Of a DNA stretch of 64,000 nt, positions 1 through 12,654 are shown piece by piece. Origin of the DNA: Planococcus shenhongbingii (GTDB lineage: Bacteria > Bacillota > Bacilli > Bacillales_A > Planococcaceae); the NCBI RefSeq assembly GCF_030413635.1, contig NZ_CP129235.1, forward strand, positions 124,001 to 188,000. Direction: 5' to 3'. The notes under the pieces are model-generated. The model saw only the letters and a program-made list of their open reading frames with translations, was not told the DNA's origin and did no database searches. Made by a program: the position numbers and the translations under genes. The first letter of the stretch is position 1. Each line of letters begins with the position of its first letter.

Positions 1-224
<224 letters not shown>

Positions 225-235
225 ACTAATCTTTT

Positions 236-270
236 CCGGGGAGCCTTTTCCAAACTCCCCGGGATTTTTT
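236..270 (+). terminator. Intrinsic terminator after rpoC
   Basis: An 8-bp GC-rich stem (ccggggag / ctccccgg) with an 11-nt loop is followed by a run of six T. It separates rpoC from the following transcription unit, which has its own promoter at 281. Confidence 0.85.
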
Positions 271-280
271 AAGAATATTG

Positions 281-309
281 TTGACATCAAATTCATACAA
301 TGATAATAT
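281..309 (+). promoter_or_regulatory. Sigma-A promoter of the ybxF-rpsL-rpsG-fusA unit
   Basis: A consensus -35 TTGACA (281-286) is separated by 17 bp from TAATAT (304-309). It lies between the rpoC terminator and ybxF and gives a leader of about 40 nt. Confidence 0.75.
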
Positions 310-356
310 GTTGAGGGTTGATGGTTTAACCGTCTGACACTTTGGAGGATATGCAA

Positions 357-605
357 ATGTCTTATGAAAAAGTAAAGCAGGCAAGTAAAACAATCATAGG
401 TACAAAGCAAACAGTAAAAGCTTTAAAAAGCGGTATTGTCCAAGAGGTAATAGTGGCAAAGGACGCGGACGATCGAATGACCGAACAGATTATTCAACTA
501 GCTAGAGAAAAAGGTATTCCGGTCGGATTTGCAGAATCACGCTTAAAGCTTGGCAAAGCATACGGCATTCATGTCGGAGCAGCTGCTGTAGCGATTACTG
601 GATGA
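357..605 (+). CDS. ybxF: L7Ae-family K-turn RNA-binding protein YbxF
   Basis: An 82-residue protein of the L7Ae/L30e family. In B. subtilis YbxF (RplGB) binds kink-turn RNA and associates with ribosomes. The [12 protein letters not shown] segment followed by [14 protein letters not shown] is typical of the N-terminal alpha-beta of this fold. The frame is open upstream to a TTG at 342, but the ribosome-binding site GGAGG (344-348) lies 8 nt before ATG 357, so 357 is the start. It is the first gene of the str transcription unit, as in B. subtilis. Its exact cellular role is not visible in the sequence. Confidence 0.9.
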   Translation: MSYEKVKQASKTIIGTKQTVKALKSGIVQEVIVAKDADDRMTEQIIQLAREKGIPVGFAESRLKLGKAYGIHVGAAAVAITG

Positions 606-704
606 CAGTTTTTGTGTAGAAAACACAAAGACTTTGTTTTTACCCAAAAAATGATCCACCTGGATATGTGGAATTAGAACACCTTTTGAGAGGAGGAAAA
701 ATCG

Positions 705-1124
705 ATGCCTACAATTAACCAATTAGTTAACAAGCCTCGTAAACCAAAAAGCACTAAATCAGACTCACCAGCGTTGAACAAAGGATATAACAGCTTCAAA
801 AAGTCTCAGACTAATGTAAGCTCTCCACAGAAACGCGGAGTTTGTACACGTGTTGGTACAATGACACCAAAGAAACCTAACTCTGCCTTGCGTAAATACG
901 CACGTGTACGGTTAACAAACCAAATTGAGGTTAATGCTTACATCCCAGGAGAAGGCCACAACCTTCAAGAGCACAGTGTAGTTCTTCTACGCGGTGGACG
1001 CGTAAAAGATTTACCGGGTGTGCGTTACCATATCGTACGTGGAGCACTTGATACTGCTGGAGTTAACGGCCGTATGCAAAGCCGTTCTTTATACGGAACA
1101 AAACGTCCAAAAGTAAAAAAATAA
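705..1124 (+). CDS. rpsL: 30S ribosomal protein S12
   Basis: S12 of 139 residues, the usual Bacillales length, forming part of the decoding centre. Conserved segments are [11 protein letters not shown] at the N-terminus, [11 protein letters not shown] around residue 55 and [13 protein letters not shown] around residue 98. Lys56 and Lys101, equivalent to E. coli Lys42 and Lys87 where streptomycin-resistance changes occur, are both wild type. AGGAGG lies 7-12 nt before the ATG. The 99-bp gap before it contains two short hairpins (around 606-626 and 655-672) without a T-run. Confidence 0.98.
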   Translation: MPTINQLVNKPRKPKSTKSDSPALNKGYNSFKKSQTNVSSPQKRGVCTRVGTMTPKKPNSALRKYARVRLTNQIEVNAYIPGEGHNLQEHSVVLLRGGRVKDLPGVRYHIVRGALDTAGVNGRMQSRSLYGTKRPKVKK

Positions 1125-1168
1125 TTATTTGAAATAACGAAGTAATTTCGTTGAAAGGAGGAACACAC

Positions 1169-1639
1169 ATGCCTCGTAAAGGTCCTGTATCGAAACGTGA
1201 CGTGTTGCCAGATCCGATTTATAATTCCAAATTGGTGACACGCTTAATTAATAAAATGATGGTTGACGGAAAAAGAGGTACTTCACAAAAAATTCTATAC
1301 GGAGCGTTCGAGTTAGTTAAAGAACGCAGCGGTAAAGATGCAATTGAAGTATACGAACAAGCGTTGACAAACGTAATGCCAGTTCTTGAAGTTCGCGCTC
1401 GCCGTGTTGGTGGAGCTAACTATCAAGTACCAGTTGAAGTTCGCCCTGAACGCCGTACAACTCTTGGTCTTCGCTATCTTGTAAACTATTCACGCCTGCG
1501 TGGAGAAAAAACAATGGAAGAGCGTTTGGCTAACGAAATTCTTGATGCTGCAAACAACACTGGAGCTTCAGTTAAAAAACGTGAAGATATTCACAAAATG
1601 GCAGAAGCGAACAAAGCGTTTGCTCATTACCGCTGGTAA
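1169..1639 (+). CDS. rpsG: 30S ribosomal protein S7
   Basis: S7 of 156 residues, the normal bacterial length, which nucleates assembly of the 30S head on 16S rRNA. Motifs seen are [15 protein letters not shown] at the N-terminus, [14 protein letters not shown], and [18 protein letters not shown]. The frame extends back to TTG 1151, but that codon lies upstream of the AAAGGAGG ribosome-binding site (1155-1162), so ATG 1169 is the start. It is the third gene of the str operon. Confidence 0.98.
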   Translation: MPRKGPVSKRDVLPDPIYNSKLVTRLINKMMVDGKRGTSQKILYGAFELVKERSGKDAIEVYEQALTNVMPVLEVRARRVGGANYQVPVEVRPERRTTLGLRYLVNYSRLRGEKTMEERLANEILDAANNTGASVKKREDIHKMAEANKAFAHYRW

Positions 1640-1689
1640 TTCCTTCAAGATGTTAAAATCTTAATCCGAAACGGAAGGAGAAAAACAAC

Positions 1690-3768
1690 ATGACGAGAGA
1701 GTTCTCCTTAGACAAAACACGTAATATCGGAATCATGGCACACATCGATGCCGGTAAAACGACTACTACGGAGCGTATTTTATATTACACAGGCCGTATT
1801 CACAAAATCGGCGAAACGCATGAAGGTGCTTCTCAAATGGACTGGATGGAGCAAGAGCAGGAGCGTGGAATCACGATTACTTCTGCTGCTACAACAGCTT
1901 CTTGGAAAGGACACCGCGTCAATATCATCGATACTCCTGGACACGTAGACTTCACTGTTGAAGTTGAACGTTCATTGCGGGTACTTGATGGTGCTGTTAC
2001 AGTTCTTGATGCTCAATCGGGTGTTGAACCACAAACTGAAACAGTATGGCGTCAAGCAACGACATACGGCGTACCGCGTGTTGTATTCGTCAACAAAATG
2101 GATAAAATCGGTGCAGATTTCCTTTATTCTGTAGGTACATTACATGACCGCCTGCAAGCAAACGCTCACCCAATTCAATTACCAATCGGTGCAGAAGAAG
2201 ATTTCACAGGGATTATTGACCTTGTTGAAATGAATGCACGTTTCTACGGAAACGATTTGGGAACTGAAATTACTGATGGAGAGATTCCTGAAGAGTATAG
2301 AGAACTGGCTGAAGAATGGCACACTAAACTAGTGGAAGCTGTTGCTGAGCTAGATGAAGATTTGATGGAAAAATATCTTAGCGGGGAAGAAATCACTGTA
2401 GAAGAACTTAAAGCAGCAATCCGTAAAGGAACGTTGGCAGTTGAGTTTTACCCAGTGGTATGCGGAACTGCATTCAAGAACAAAGGGGTTCAATTAATGC
2501 TTGATGCAGTAATTGATTACCTGCCATCACCTCTTGACGTACCACCAATGACTGGTGTAATTCCGGATTCTGAAGAAGAAGTAATTCGCCGTCCTAGCGA
2601 AGACGAGCCATTTTCTGCGCTTGCGTTTAAAGTTATGACAGATCCATACGTAGGGAAACTAACATTCTTCCGCGTATACTCTGGATCTCTTAAATCTGGA
2701 TCATATGTTCAGAACTCATCAAAAGGCAAGCGTGAACGCGTAGGTCGTATCCTGCAAATGCACGCAAACTCTCGTGAAGAGATCTCTGAAGTGTATTGTG
2801 GAGATATCGCTGCTGCAATCGGCTTAAAAGATACTTCTACTGGAGATACTTTGAGTGACGAGAAAAACCAAGTAATCCTAGAGCGCATGGTATTCCCGGA
2901 ACCAGTTATTTCATTGTCAGTAGAGCCGAAATCAAAAGCGGACCAAGACAAAATGGGTCAAGCCCTTGCGAAACTGCAAGAAGAAGATCCGACTTTCCGT
3001 GCACATACAGATCAGGAAACTGGTCAAGTAATCATCGCTGGTATGGGTGAACTTCACCTTGATATCCTTGTTGACCGTATGCGCCGTGAGTTTAACGTAG
3101 AAGCTAACGTGGGTGCTCCTCAGGTATCATACCGTGAGACTTTCCGCAGCTCTGCACAAGTCGAAGGTAAATTTGTACGCCAATCTGGTGGACGCGGACA
3201 ATTCGGACACGTTTGGATTGAATTCTCTCCAAACGAAGAAGGTGCAGGTTTTGAATTTGAAAATGCGATCGTTGGTGGTGTTGTTCCACGTGAATACATC
3301 CCAGCTGTTGAAGCGGGTCTTCGTGATTCTCTAGACAACGGTGTTATTGCCGGATATCCATTGATTGATATCAAAGCTAAATTGTTCGATGGTTCTTACC
3401 ATGATGTTGACTCCAACGAAATGGCCTTTAAAGTAGCTGCTTCAATGGCTCTTAAAAACGCTATTTCTAAAGTTAACCCAGTTCTTCTTGAGCCAATTAT
3501 GCGCGTCGAGGTTGTTATCCCTGAGGAATACCTTGGAGATATCATGGGTGACATCACGTCACGCCGTGGCCGTGTAGAAGGTATGGATGCTCGCGGAAAC
3601 GCACAAGTTGTCCGTGCTATGGTTCCTCTTGCAGAAATGTTTGGTTATGCAACTTCATTGCGTTCTAACACGCAAGGCCGTGGTGTGTTCTCAATGCACT
3701 TCGATCATTATGAAGAAGTACCAAAATCAATTTCTGAAGAAATTATCAAAAAAAATAAAGGTCAATAA
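1690..3768 (+). CDS. fusA: Translation elongation factor G
   Basis: EF-G of 692 residues, the GTPase that drives ribosomal translocation and, with RRF, ribosome recycling. The G domain has the P-loop AHIDAGKTT near residue 17, the switch [17 protein letters not shown] and [10 protein letters not shown]. Domains II-V follow, with [14 protein letters not shown] in domain III and a C-terminal domain ending [16 protein letters not shown]. Length and order are complete. GGAAGGAG sits 11 nt before the ATG. The stop codon abuts a new promoter for tuf. Confidence 0.99.
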   Translation: MTREFSLDKTRNIGIMAHIDAGKTTTTERILYYTGRIHKIGETHEGASQMDWMEQEQERGITITSAATTASWKGHRVNIIDTPGHVDFTVEVERSLRVLDGAVTVLDAQSGVEPQTETVWRQATTYGVPRVVFVNKMDKIGADFLYSVGTLHDRLQANAHPIQLPIGAEEDFTGIIDLVEMNARFYGNDLGTEITDGEIPEEYRELAEEWHTKLVEAVAELDEDLMEKYLSGEEITVEELKAAIRKGTLAVEFYPVVCGTAFKNKGVQLMLDAVIDYLPSPLDVPPMTGVIPDSEEEVIRRPSEDEPFSALAFKVMTDPYVGKLTFFRVYSGSLKSGSYVQNSSKGKRERVGRILQMHANSREEISEVYCGDIAAAIGLKDTSTGDTLSDEKNQVILERMVFPEPVISLSVEPKSKADQDKMGQALAKLQEEDPTFRAHTDQETGQVIIAGMGELHLDILVDRMRREFNVEANVGAPQVSYRETFRSSAQVEGKFVRQSGGRGQFGHVWIEFSPNEEGAGFEFENAIVGGVVPREYIPAVEAGLRDSLDNGVIAGYPLIDIKAKLFDGSYHDVDSNEMAFKVAASMALKNAISKVNPVLLEPIMRVEVVIPEEYLGDIMGDITSRRGRVEGMDARGNAQVVRAMVPLAEMFGYATSLRSNTQGRGVFSMHFDHYEEVPKSISEEIIKKNKGQ

Positions 3769-3797
3769 TTGAATTTTGACCTTTAATAAAGTATAAA
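3769..3797 (+). promoter_or_regulatory. Promoter of tuf
   Basis: TTGAAT (3769-3774), a 17-bp spacer and TATAAA (3792-3797) lie directly after the fusA stop. This would allow tuf to be transcribed independently of fusA and more strongly. The spacing is canonical and the hexamers are near consensus. Confidence 0.55.
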
Positions 3798-3807
3798 TAG
3801 TTTGTAT

Positions 3808-3838
3808 GCCTGGAATAATAGGGCCCTGTTATTCCGGC
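3808..3838 (+). promoter_or_regulatory. Hairpin in the tuf 5' leader
   Basis: An inverted repeat, gcc-t-ggaataa / ttattcc-ggc, encloses a loop holding the palindrome GGGCCC. There is no T-run, so it is not a terminator. It begins about 5 nt after the predicted start of the tuf transcript and could stabilise or regulate the mRNA. Confidence 0.5.
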
Positions 3839-3883
3839 GCTTCAAACAACCAATCAACTTATATTTTGAGGAGGATTTTTCTA

Positions 3884-5071
3884 ATGGGAAAAGCTAAATT
3901 TGATCGCTCTAAAACACATGCGAATATTGGTACAATCGGTCACGTTGACCATGGTAAAACAACTTTAACTGCTGCAATCGCTACAGTTCTTGCTAAAGCA
4001 TCAGGTGGGGAAGCTCGTTCTTATGCTCAAATCGATAACGCACCTGAAGAAAAAGAACGTGGTATCACTATCAATACTTCACACGTTGAGTACGAAACTG
4101 CTAATCGTCACTACGCGCACGTTGACTGCCCGGGACACGCTGACTATGTTAAAAACATGATCACTGGTGCTGCACAAATGGACGGCGGGATCCTAGTAGT
4201 ATCTGCTGCTGACGGCCCAATGCCACAAACTCGTGAGCACATCCTACTTTCACGTCAAGTTGGTGTTCCTTACCTAGTAGTATTCATGAACAAATGTGAT
4301 ATGGTAGACGACGAAGAACTTCTTGAACTTGTTGAAATGGAAGTTCGCGATCTTCTTACTGAATATGACTTCCCTGGCGATGACATTCCTGTTATCAAAG
4401 GTTCTGCTCTTAAAGCTCTTGAAGGAGAAGCAGAGTGGGAAGAAAAAATTATGGAATTGATGAACGCTGTTGATGAGTACATTCCAACTCCACCACGTGA
4501 CACTGACAAACCATTCATGATGCCAGTTGAGGACGTATTCTCAATCACTGGCCGTGGTACGGTTGCTACTGGACGCGTTGAACGTGGACAAGTTAAAATC
4601 GGTGATACTGTTGACATCATTGGTCTTACTGAAGAACCAAAAGCTACAACTGTAACAGGTGTAGAAATGTTCCGTAAATTGTTAGACTATGCTGAAGCTG
4701 GTGACAACATCGGTGCTCTTCTTCGCGGGGTTTCTCGTGACGACGTACAACGTGGACAAGTATTGGCTAAACCAGGCACAATTACTCCACACACTGAATT
4801 CACTGCTGAAGTTTATGTTCTTTCAAAAGAAGAGGGTGGACGTCACACTCCATTCTTTACAAACTACCGTCCGCAGTTCTACTTCCGTACAACTGACGTA
4901 ACTGGCGTTTGTAACCTTCCTGAAGGCGTAGAAATGGTTATGCCAGGAGACAACATCGAAATGACAGTTTCTTTGATTTCTCCAATCGCTCTTGAAGAAG
5001 GAACTAAATTCTCTATTCGCGAAGGCGGCCGTACTGTAGGCGCTGGAGTAGTTGCTTCAATTCAGAAGTAA
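3884..5071 (+). CDS. tuf: Translation elongation factor Tu
   Basis: EF-Tu of 395 residues; it delivers aminoacyl-tRNA to the ribosome as a GTP complex. The P-loop [38 protein letters not shown] and [20 protein letters not shown] mark the G domain. Domains II and III contain [13 protein letters not shown] and [12 protein letters not shown]. The frame is open to 3806, but AGGAGG at about 3869-3875 precedes ATG 3884, which gives the conserved [11 protein letters not shown]-terminus. It has its own leader and a strong terminator. Confidence 0.99.
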   Translation: MGKAKFDRSKTHANIGTIGHVDHGKTTLTAAIATVLAKASGGEARSYAQIDNAPEEKERGITINTSHVEYETANRHYAHVDCPGHADYVKNMITGAAQMDGGILVVSAADGPMPQTREHILLSRQVGVPYLVVFMNKCDMVDDEELLELVEMEVRDLLTEYDFPGDDIPVIKGSALKALEGEAEWEEKIMELMNAVDEYIPTPPRDTDKPFMMPVEDVFSITGRGTVATGRVERGQVKIGDTVDIIGLTEEPKATTVTGVEMFRKLLDYAEAGDNIGALLRGVSRDDVQRGQVLAKPGTITPHTEFTAEVYVLSKEEGGRHTPFFTNYRPQFYFRTTDVTGVCNLPEGVEMVMPGDNIEMTVSLISPIALEEGTKFSIREGGRTVGAGVVASIQK

Positions 5072-5090
5072 TTTTTTCTTAAACTTCAAA

Positions 5091-5129
5091 TCCCCTGACT
5101 CATTTTATGAGTCAGGGGATTTTTTTTGT
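5091..5129 (+). terminator. Terminator of the str operon after tuf
   Basis: A perfect 13-bp stem (tcccctgactcat / atgagtcagggga) with a 3-nt loop is followed by eight or more T. Confidence 0.95.
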
Positions 5130-5306
5130 GGAAGTAAAGCAAGCAAATATCTGCTTTTATTTTGTACTTCAGGAGAATGTAATATACTGCATCCAAAAAA
5201 ATTTCATACTTTTTTAAAAACTCTTAAAACCTTGATGCTGCAACATTGGAAGCGGATACATTTTGAAGTAATATTCAAAATAGAGCAAAAAGTCCAACAA
5301 ACGCTG
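5130..5306. other. AT-rich spacer with no recognisable gene
   Basis: This 177-bp stretch lies between the str terminator and the ilvE promoter. An open frame crosses it but starts inside tuf and runs through the terminator, so it is not a gene. I see no further structure. Confidence 0.6.
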
Positions 5307-5335
5307 TTGACACCTTTTAAAATAGGCGATATGAT
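5307..5335 (+). promoter_or_regulatory. Sigma-A promoter of ilvE
   Basis: Perfect -35 TTGACA (5307-5312), 17-bp spacer and -10 TATGAT (5330-5335). The predicted start of transcription is near 5342. Confidence 0.85.
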
Positions 5336-5341
5336 AACAAC

Positions 5342-5356
5342 AATTTACAGAAAGTA
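5342..5356 (+). promoter_or_regulatory. CodY-like operator overlapping the ilvE start site
   Basis: The 15-mer AATTTACAGAAAGTA matches the CodY consensus AATTTTCWGAAAATT at 12 of 15 positions. It begins 6 bp after the -10 and would cover +1 to +15. CodY represses ilv-leu genes in Bacillales when branched-chain amino acids and GTP are plentiful. Binding here is inferred from position and similarity. Confidence 0.55.
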
Positions 5357-5407
5357 AATAAGAATTTAAGGAGCAAGAATAAACTTTTGGAGAAAGAAGT
5401 GGGAAGT

Positions 5408-6307
5408 ATGGAACAACAAGTAATCTATATGAACGGTGAATTTGTTAGAAAAGAAGACGCTAAAGTTTCAGTTTACGATCACGGGTTTTTATACGGAGAC
5501 GGAGTGTTCGAAGGAATTCGTTCTTACAACGGAAACGTATTTCGATTAGAGGAACATTTAGAACGTCTTTACGATTCAGCAAAATCAGTGATGCTTGAAA
5601 TTCCACATACTTTCGAAGAAATGACCAACTTGGTTGTAGAGACTCTCCGCCAGAATAAATTAAAAGATGCTTACATCCGTCTGGTGGTTTCAAGAGGAGT
5701 TGGAAATCTTGGCCTTGATCCTTTAAGTTGTGGAACACCTAATGTCATTGTAATTGCAGAACCATTATCTTTATTTCCAAAAGCTCTATATGATTCAGGA
5801 ATTGAAATTGTATCCGTTGCGACAAGACGGAGCCGTTCAGATGTCTTAAGTCCAAAAGTTAAATCATTAAATTATATGAACAATATCCTAGTTAAAATAG
5901 AAGCGAGCTTAGCTGGCGTATCAGAAGCACTCATGCTTAATGATCAAGGATATGTAGCTGAAGGATCAGCGGATAATATTTTCATCGTACGCAAGAAAAA
6001 ATTGCTCACACCACCTGGTTATGTAGGAGCGCTTGAGGGAATTACCCGAAACGCTATTATGGAGATTGCAGCTAAAAAAGGTTATGAAGTACAGGAAGCT
6101 GTTTTCACAAGACACGATGTTTATGTCGCTGATGAAGTTTTCTTAACTGGAACAGCTGCAGAAGTGATTGCAGTCGTTAAAGTGGATGGACGAGTGATAG
6201 GAGACGGAAAGCCAGGTCCTGTGACAAACGATTTGCTCGTATCTTTCCGTGAATTAGTTCAGCAAGATGGAGTAAAGGTATATGCAGAACACTTGAATGT
6301 AGTTTAA
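5408..6307 (+). CDS. ilvE: Branched-chain amino acid aminotransferase (class IV)
   Basis: A PLP-dependent class IV aminotransferase of 299 residues. It catalyses the last step of Ile, Val and Leu synthesis and the first of their degradation. Seen are VYDHGFLYGDGVFEGIR near residue 22, the PLP lysine in VKSLNYMNN (Lys152) and EGSADNIF near residue 185. Length resembles the short E. coli IlvE type rather than the longer B. subtilis YbgE/YwaA. The start is uncertain: the frame opens at TTG 5387; GTG 5399 and ATG 5408 are alternatives, with GGAGAAAG at 5389-5396. ATG 5408 fits family N-termini. D-amino-acid transaminase is a related alternative, but the NYMNN segment and the operon context favour IlvE. 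Confidence 0.88.
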   Translation: MEQQVIYMNGEFVRKEDAKVSVYDHGFLYGDGVFEGIRSYNGNVFRLEEHLERLYDSAKSVMLEIPHTFEEMTNLVVETLRQNKLKDAYIRLVVSRGVGNLGLDPLSCGTPNVIVIAEPLSLFPKALYDSGIEIVSVATRRSRSDVLSPKVKSLNYMNNILVKIEASLAGVSEALMLNDQGYVAEGSADNIFIVRKKKLLTPPGYVGALEGITRNAIMEIAAKKGYEVQEAVFTRHDVYVADEVFLTGTAAEVIAVVKVDGRVIGDGKPGPVTNDLLVSFRELVQQDGVKVYAEHLNVV

Positions 6308-6340
6308 ACAAAAGCCATCAAAATAACTAAAATTATATAA

Positions 6341-6636
6341 CGTCAACTCAATGACGAGGTTAAAGTAAATGGAAATTGTATTCACAGAGAGCCGGTATAG
6401 GTGGAAGCCGGCAATACTCCCATTTACGACATCCCCTCTGAGTGGAGTGCTGAAAGGTTTTTACCGTTTAGGCATTCCCGGTAGCCGGCTCGATTAGGTT
6501 ACCGTTAGCAAAGGATAAGCATAGCTTATCCGTGAGGCTGCGGTTGCGCGGCGAAATAGGGTGGTACCATGAAGCTTTTTCATCCCTATACAAAGAACAA
6601 GTTTCTTTGTGTAGGGTGAAAAAGCTTTTTTTATTC
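6341..6636 (+). promoter_or_regulatory. T-box riboswitch leader of ilvB
   Basis: A full T-box leader. Stem I (from about 6350) contains the AGTA loop motif, a distal arm with AGAG and GGTGGAA, and the segment CTCTGAGTGGAG. The T-box core AAATAGGGTGGTACCATG lies at 6554-6571. A very stable terminator (24-25 bp arms at 6572-6596 and 6604-6627, then a T-run) follows. The helix gtaaatgg/ccatttac frames a specifier loop GACATCC, in which ATC (Ile) best fits the specifier position. Uncharged tRNA binding would stabilise the antiterminator and let ilvB-leuD be read. No clear promoter precedes it, so it may be reached from ilvE. Confidence 0.9.
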
Positions 6637-6670
6637 TACCAAAGACATAATCCAAAAGGAGGCGGACAGA

Positions 6671-8397
6671 TTGGGAGTAAATGTTGAAGTAAGAGAAGTA
6701 ACAAAGCAGAAACTAAAAGGCAGCGGTGCTGATGTCCTGATTCAATCGTTAAAAGAGCAAGGTGTAGATGTGATTTTCGGTTACCCTGGAGGGGCAGTGT
6801 TACCAATTTATGATGCATTGCACAGAAACCCAATTCGGCACGTGCTTGCAAGGCACGAGCAAGGTGCTATACACGCCGCTGAAGGATATGCTCGGGTCTC
6901 AGGTAAAACCGGAGTCGTTATTGCCACATCGGGTCCTGGAGCAACAAACTTAGTAACCGGAATTGCAGATGCAATGCTCGACTCACTGCCATTAGTGGTG
7001 TTTACCGGACAAGTTGCCAGTACGGTAATTGGCACAGATGCTTTTCAGGAAGCGGATATTATCGGAATTACGCAACCAATTACTAAGCATAACTATCAAG
7101 TGAAAAATGTAGAGGATTTTCCAAGAATCATCAAAGAAGCATTTTATATCGCTTCGACAGGACGGCCAGGGCCGGTTGTGGTGGACATCCCGAAAGACAT
7201 CTCAACGGAAATGTTTTTAACAGACTTTCCGCAAGATAAGGCAATCCATTTGCCGGGGTACCAGCCTACTACCAACCCGAATTACTTGCAGATTCAAAAA
7301 GCAATCGAAGCTTTATCGACAGCGAAAAAGCCATTGATATTAGCTGGAGCTGGCGTATTAGCCGCTCAAGCGACAAAAGAATTGCAAACTTTTGTAGAGC
7401 GCCACCAAATTCCAGTTACTAACACGTTATTGGGACTGGGATCGATAGGAGGCAGTCACAAGCTGTTTCTCGGAATGGCTGGAATGCATGGAACATATAC
7501 AGCCAACACCGCAATTTGTGAATGTGACGTTCTTTTGAATATTGGGGCACGGTTTGATGACCGGCTCACTGGTAATCTCGCAAGTTTTGCACCGAATGCG
7601 AAAGTGATCCACATTGATATTGATCCTGCTGAAATCGGAAAGAATGTACCAACAGCTATTCCGATTGTAGCGGATGCTAAAGAAGCATTACGGGAGCTGT
7701 TAAATCAAAGCTTTGAATCTCCAGATACAATCGACTGGCTGCAGCACTTATCGGCCAACATAGTGGAATATCCATTGCATTACAAGGCTGACAAGGAACG
7801 GGGAATTCTTCCTCAGCAAGCTGTCGAATTGATTCACCGCTTAACAGGAGGGGATGCAGTCGTTACGACGGACGTCGGACAACATCAAATGTGGACAGCT
7901 CAATATTACAAATTTAACCACCCCCACAACTGGGTAACATCCGGAGGGTTAGGCACGATGGGGTTCGGATTCCCTGCTGCTATTGGAGCACAATTGGCAA
8001 AGCCAAACGATATGGTAATTTCAGTAGTCGGAGATGCCGGATTCCAAATGACTTTGCAGGAATTATCACTATTGCAGGAATTAAGACTTCCAGTGAAAGT
8101 GGTTATTCTAAACAATCAAAGCCTTGGAATGGTGAGGCAGTGGCAAGAAACATTTTACGAAGAGCGTTATTCCCAATCATTGATTCATGTGCAGCCGGAT
8201 TTCGTGAAGTTGGCGCAAGCTTATGATATTCAAGGGTATAAAGTGGAAACGATGGAAGAAGCGGAAAAAGTGTTTGCAGAAGCATTTGCTTCAACTGAAC
8301 CGGCATTGATCGATTGTCGGGTGGTGCAAATGGAAAATGTTTATCCAATGGTCGCGCCAGGCAAGGGGTTGGATGAGATGATCGGAGTGAAAGGCGA

Positions 8398-8401
<4 letters not shown>
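6671..8401 (+). CDS. ilvB: Acetolactate synthase, large (catalytic) subunit
   Basis: ThDP-dependent acetohydroxyacid synthase of 576 residues. It condenses pyruvate with pyruvate or 2-oxobutyrate in the first common step of Val/Leu/Ile synthesis. Seen are [19 protein letters not shown], the catalytic glutamate in [27 protein letters not shown], and the ThDP-binding GDAGFQM...[12 protein letters not shown]. The start codon is TTG, chosen because AAAGGAGG (6655-6662) lies 8 nt upstream and no in-frame ATG is near. Its stop overlaps the ilvH start (ATGA), so the two subunits are probably translationally coupled. Confidence 0.96.
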
Positions 8402-11502
<3,101 letters not shown>

Positions 11503-11535
11503 AAAGCAAAGCAATCGAAAGAGGAGGAATTTAAA

Positions 11536-12636
11536 ATGAAAAAAACAATAGCGGTATTGCCAGGAGACGGAATCGGACCAGAAGTAACAGATGCAGCAGT
11601 AAAAGTGCTGCAATCCATTGCAATGCGTTATGGACATACTTTTCATTTGAAACACGCGTTGATCGGAGGCAGTGCAGTCGATGCGCATAACAATCCGCTG
11701 CCTGACGAAACCATTGCCGCATGCACGGCGAGCGACGCGATTCTCCTCGGCGCTGTCGGAGGTTCGAAGTGGGACCAGAATCCAGGGCATCTTCGCCCGG
11801 AAAAAGGTTTGCTGAACATCCGTAAGCATTTCGATTTGTTTGCAAATATCCGGCCGGTCAAGGCAATTCCTGCTTTGCTTGGATCTTCTCCATTAAAAGA
11901 AGAAGTGGCAAAAGAAGTGGACATGGTAATTGTGCGTGAGCTGACAAGCGGCTTGTATTTTGGAGAACCGAAACGCCGGACAGAAAAGGCGGGAATCGAT
12001 ACACTCGTTTATACACGCGAAGAAATTGAACGGATTGTCGATCAGGCATTTGAAATTGCCCGCACACGAAGAGGGAAAGTAACTTCAGTTGATAAAGCAA
12101 ATGTGCTGGAAACAAGCAAACTATGGCGCGAAGTAGTGGAAGAACGGAAAGCAGCTTATCCGGATGTTGAAGTAGAACATATGCTGGTCGATTCAGCAGC
12201 GATGAAACTGATCACGGATCCACGCCAGTTTGATGTCGTAGTTACTGAAAATATGTTTGGTGACATTCTAAGCGATGAAGCTTCAGTTATCACAGGTTCA
12301 CTTGGTATGCTGCCTTCAGCAAGTGTGCGTTCAGATGGCTTTGGTCTATACGAGCCGGTACATGGTTCAGCTCCTGATATCGCGGGGCAGAATAAAGCTA
12401 ACCCGTCCGCTGCTATTTTATCGGCAGCGATGATGCTGCGACATTCGTTCGGCATGCATACGGAAGCGGCGGCAATCGAAGAAGCAGTTATGAGCGTGTT
12501 GGAGGATGGTTATTGCACAGGTGATTTGTCGGTTGAAGGCAAGCATGTAGTATCAACGGATCGATTCGTTACAAAAGTGATTGAAGAGTTGGAAAGAGAA
12601 TTTGTTTCAGAACATATCATGTATTCTTATGTTTGA
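11536..12636 (+). CDS. leuB: 3-isopropylmalate dehydrogenase
   Basis: NAD-dependent oxidative decarboxylase of 366 residues making 2-oxoisocaproate. Seen are AVLPGDGIGPEVTDAAVKVL at the N-terminus, LGAVGGSKWD, RELTSGLYFGEPKRR, DSAAMKLITDPRQFDVVVTE and NMFGDILSDEASVITGSLGM with the metal-binding aspartates. AGGAGG lies 8 nt before the ATG. Length and all motifs are normal. Confidence 0.97.
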   Translation: MKKTIAVLPGDGIGPEVTDAAVKVLQSIAMRYGHTFHLKHALIGGSAVDAHNNPLPDETIAACTASDAILLGAVGGSKWDQNPGHLRPEKGLLNIRKHFDLFANIRPVKAIPALLGSSPLKEEVAKEVDMVIVRELTSGLYFGEPKRRTEKAGIDTLVYTREEIERIVDQAFEIARTRRGKVTSVDKANVLETSKLWREVVEERKAAYPDVEVEHMLVDSAAMKLITDPRQFDVVVTENMFGDILSDEASVITGSLGMLPSASVRSDGFGLYEPVHGSAPDIAGQNKANPSAAILSAAMMLRHSFGMHTEAAAIEEAVMSVLEDGYCTGDLSVEGKHVVSTDRFVTKVIEELEREFVSEHIMYSYV

Positions 12637-12654
12637 TTGAAAGGAGAGGTTTGC

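Noticed and set aside
5052..5357. Open frame of 101 codons after tuf
   Set aside because: It starts inside tuf, runs through the operon terminator and the ilvE promoter, has no ribosome site and no recognisable domain.
5380..5410. TTG 5387 as start of IlvE
   Set aside because: No suitably spaced ribosome site and extra residues not seen in the family; ATG 5408 or GTG 5399 fit better.
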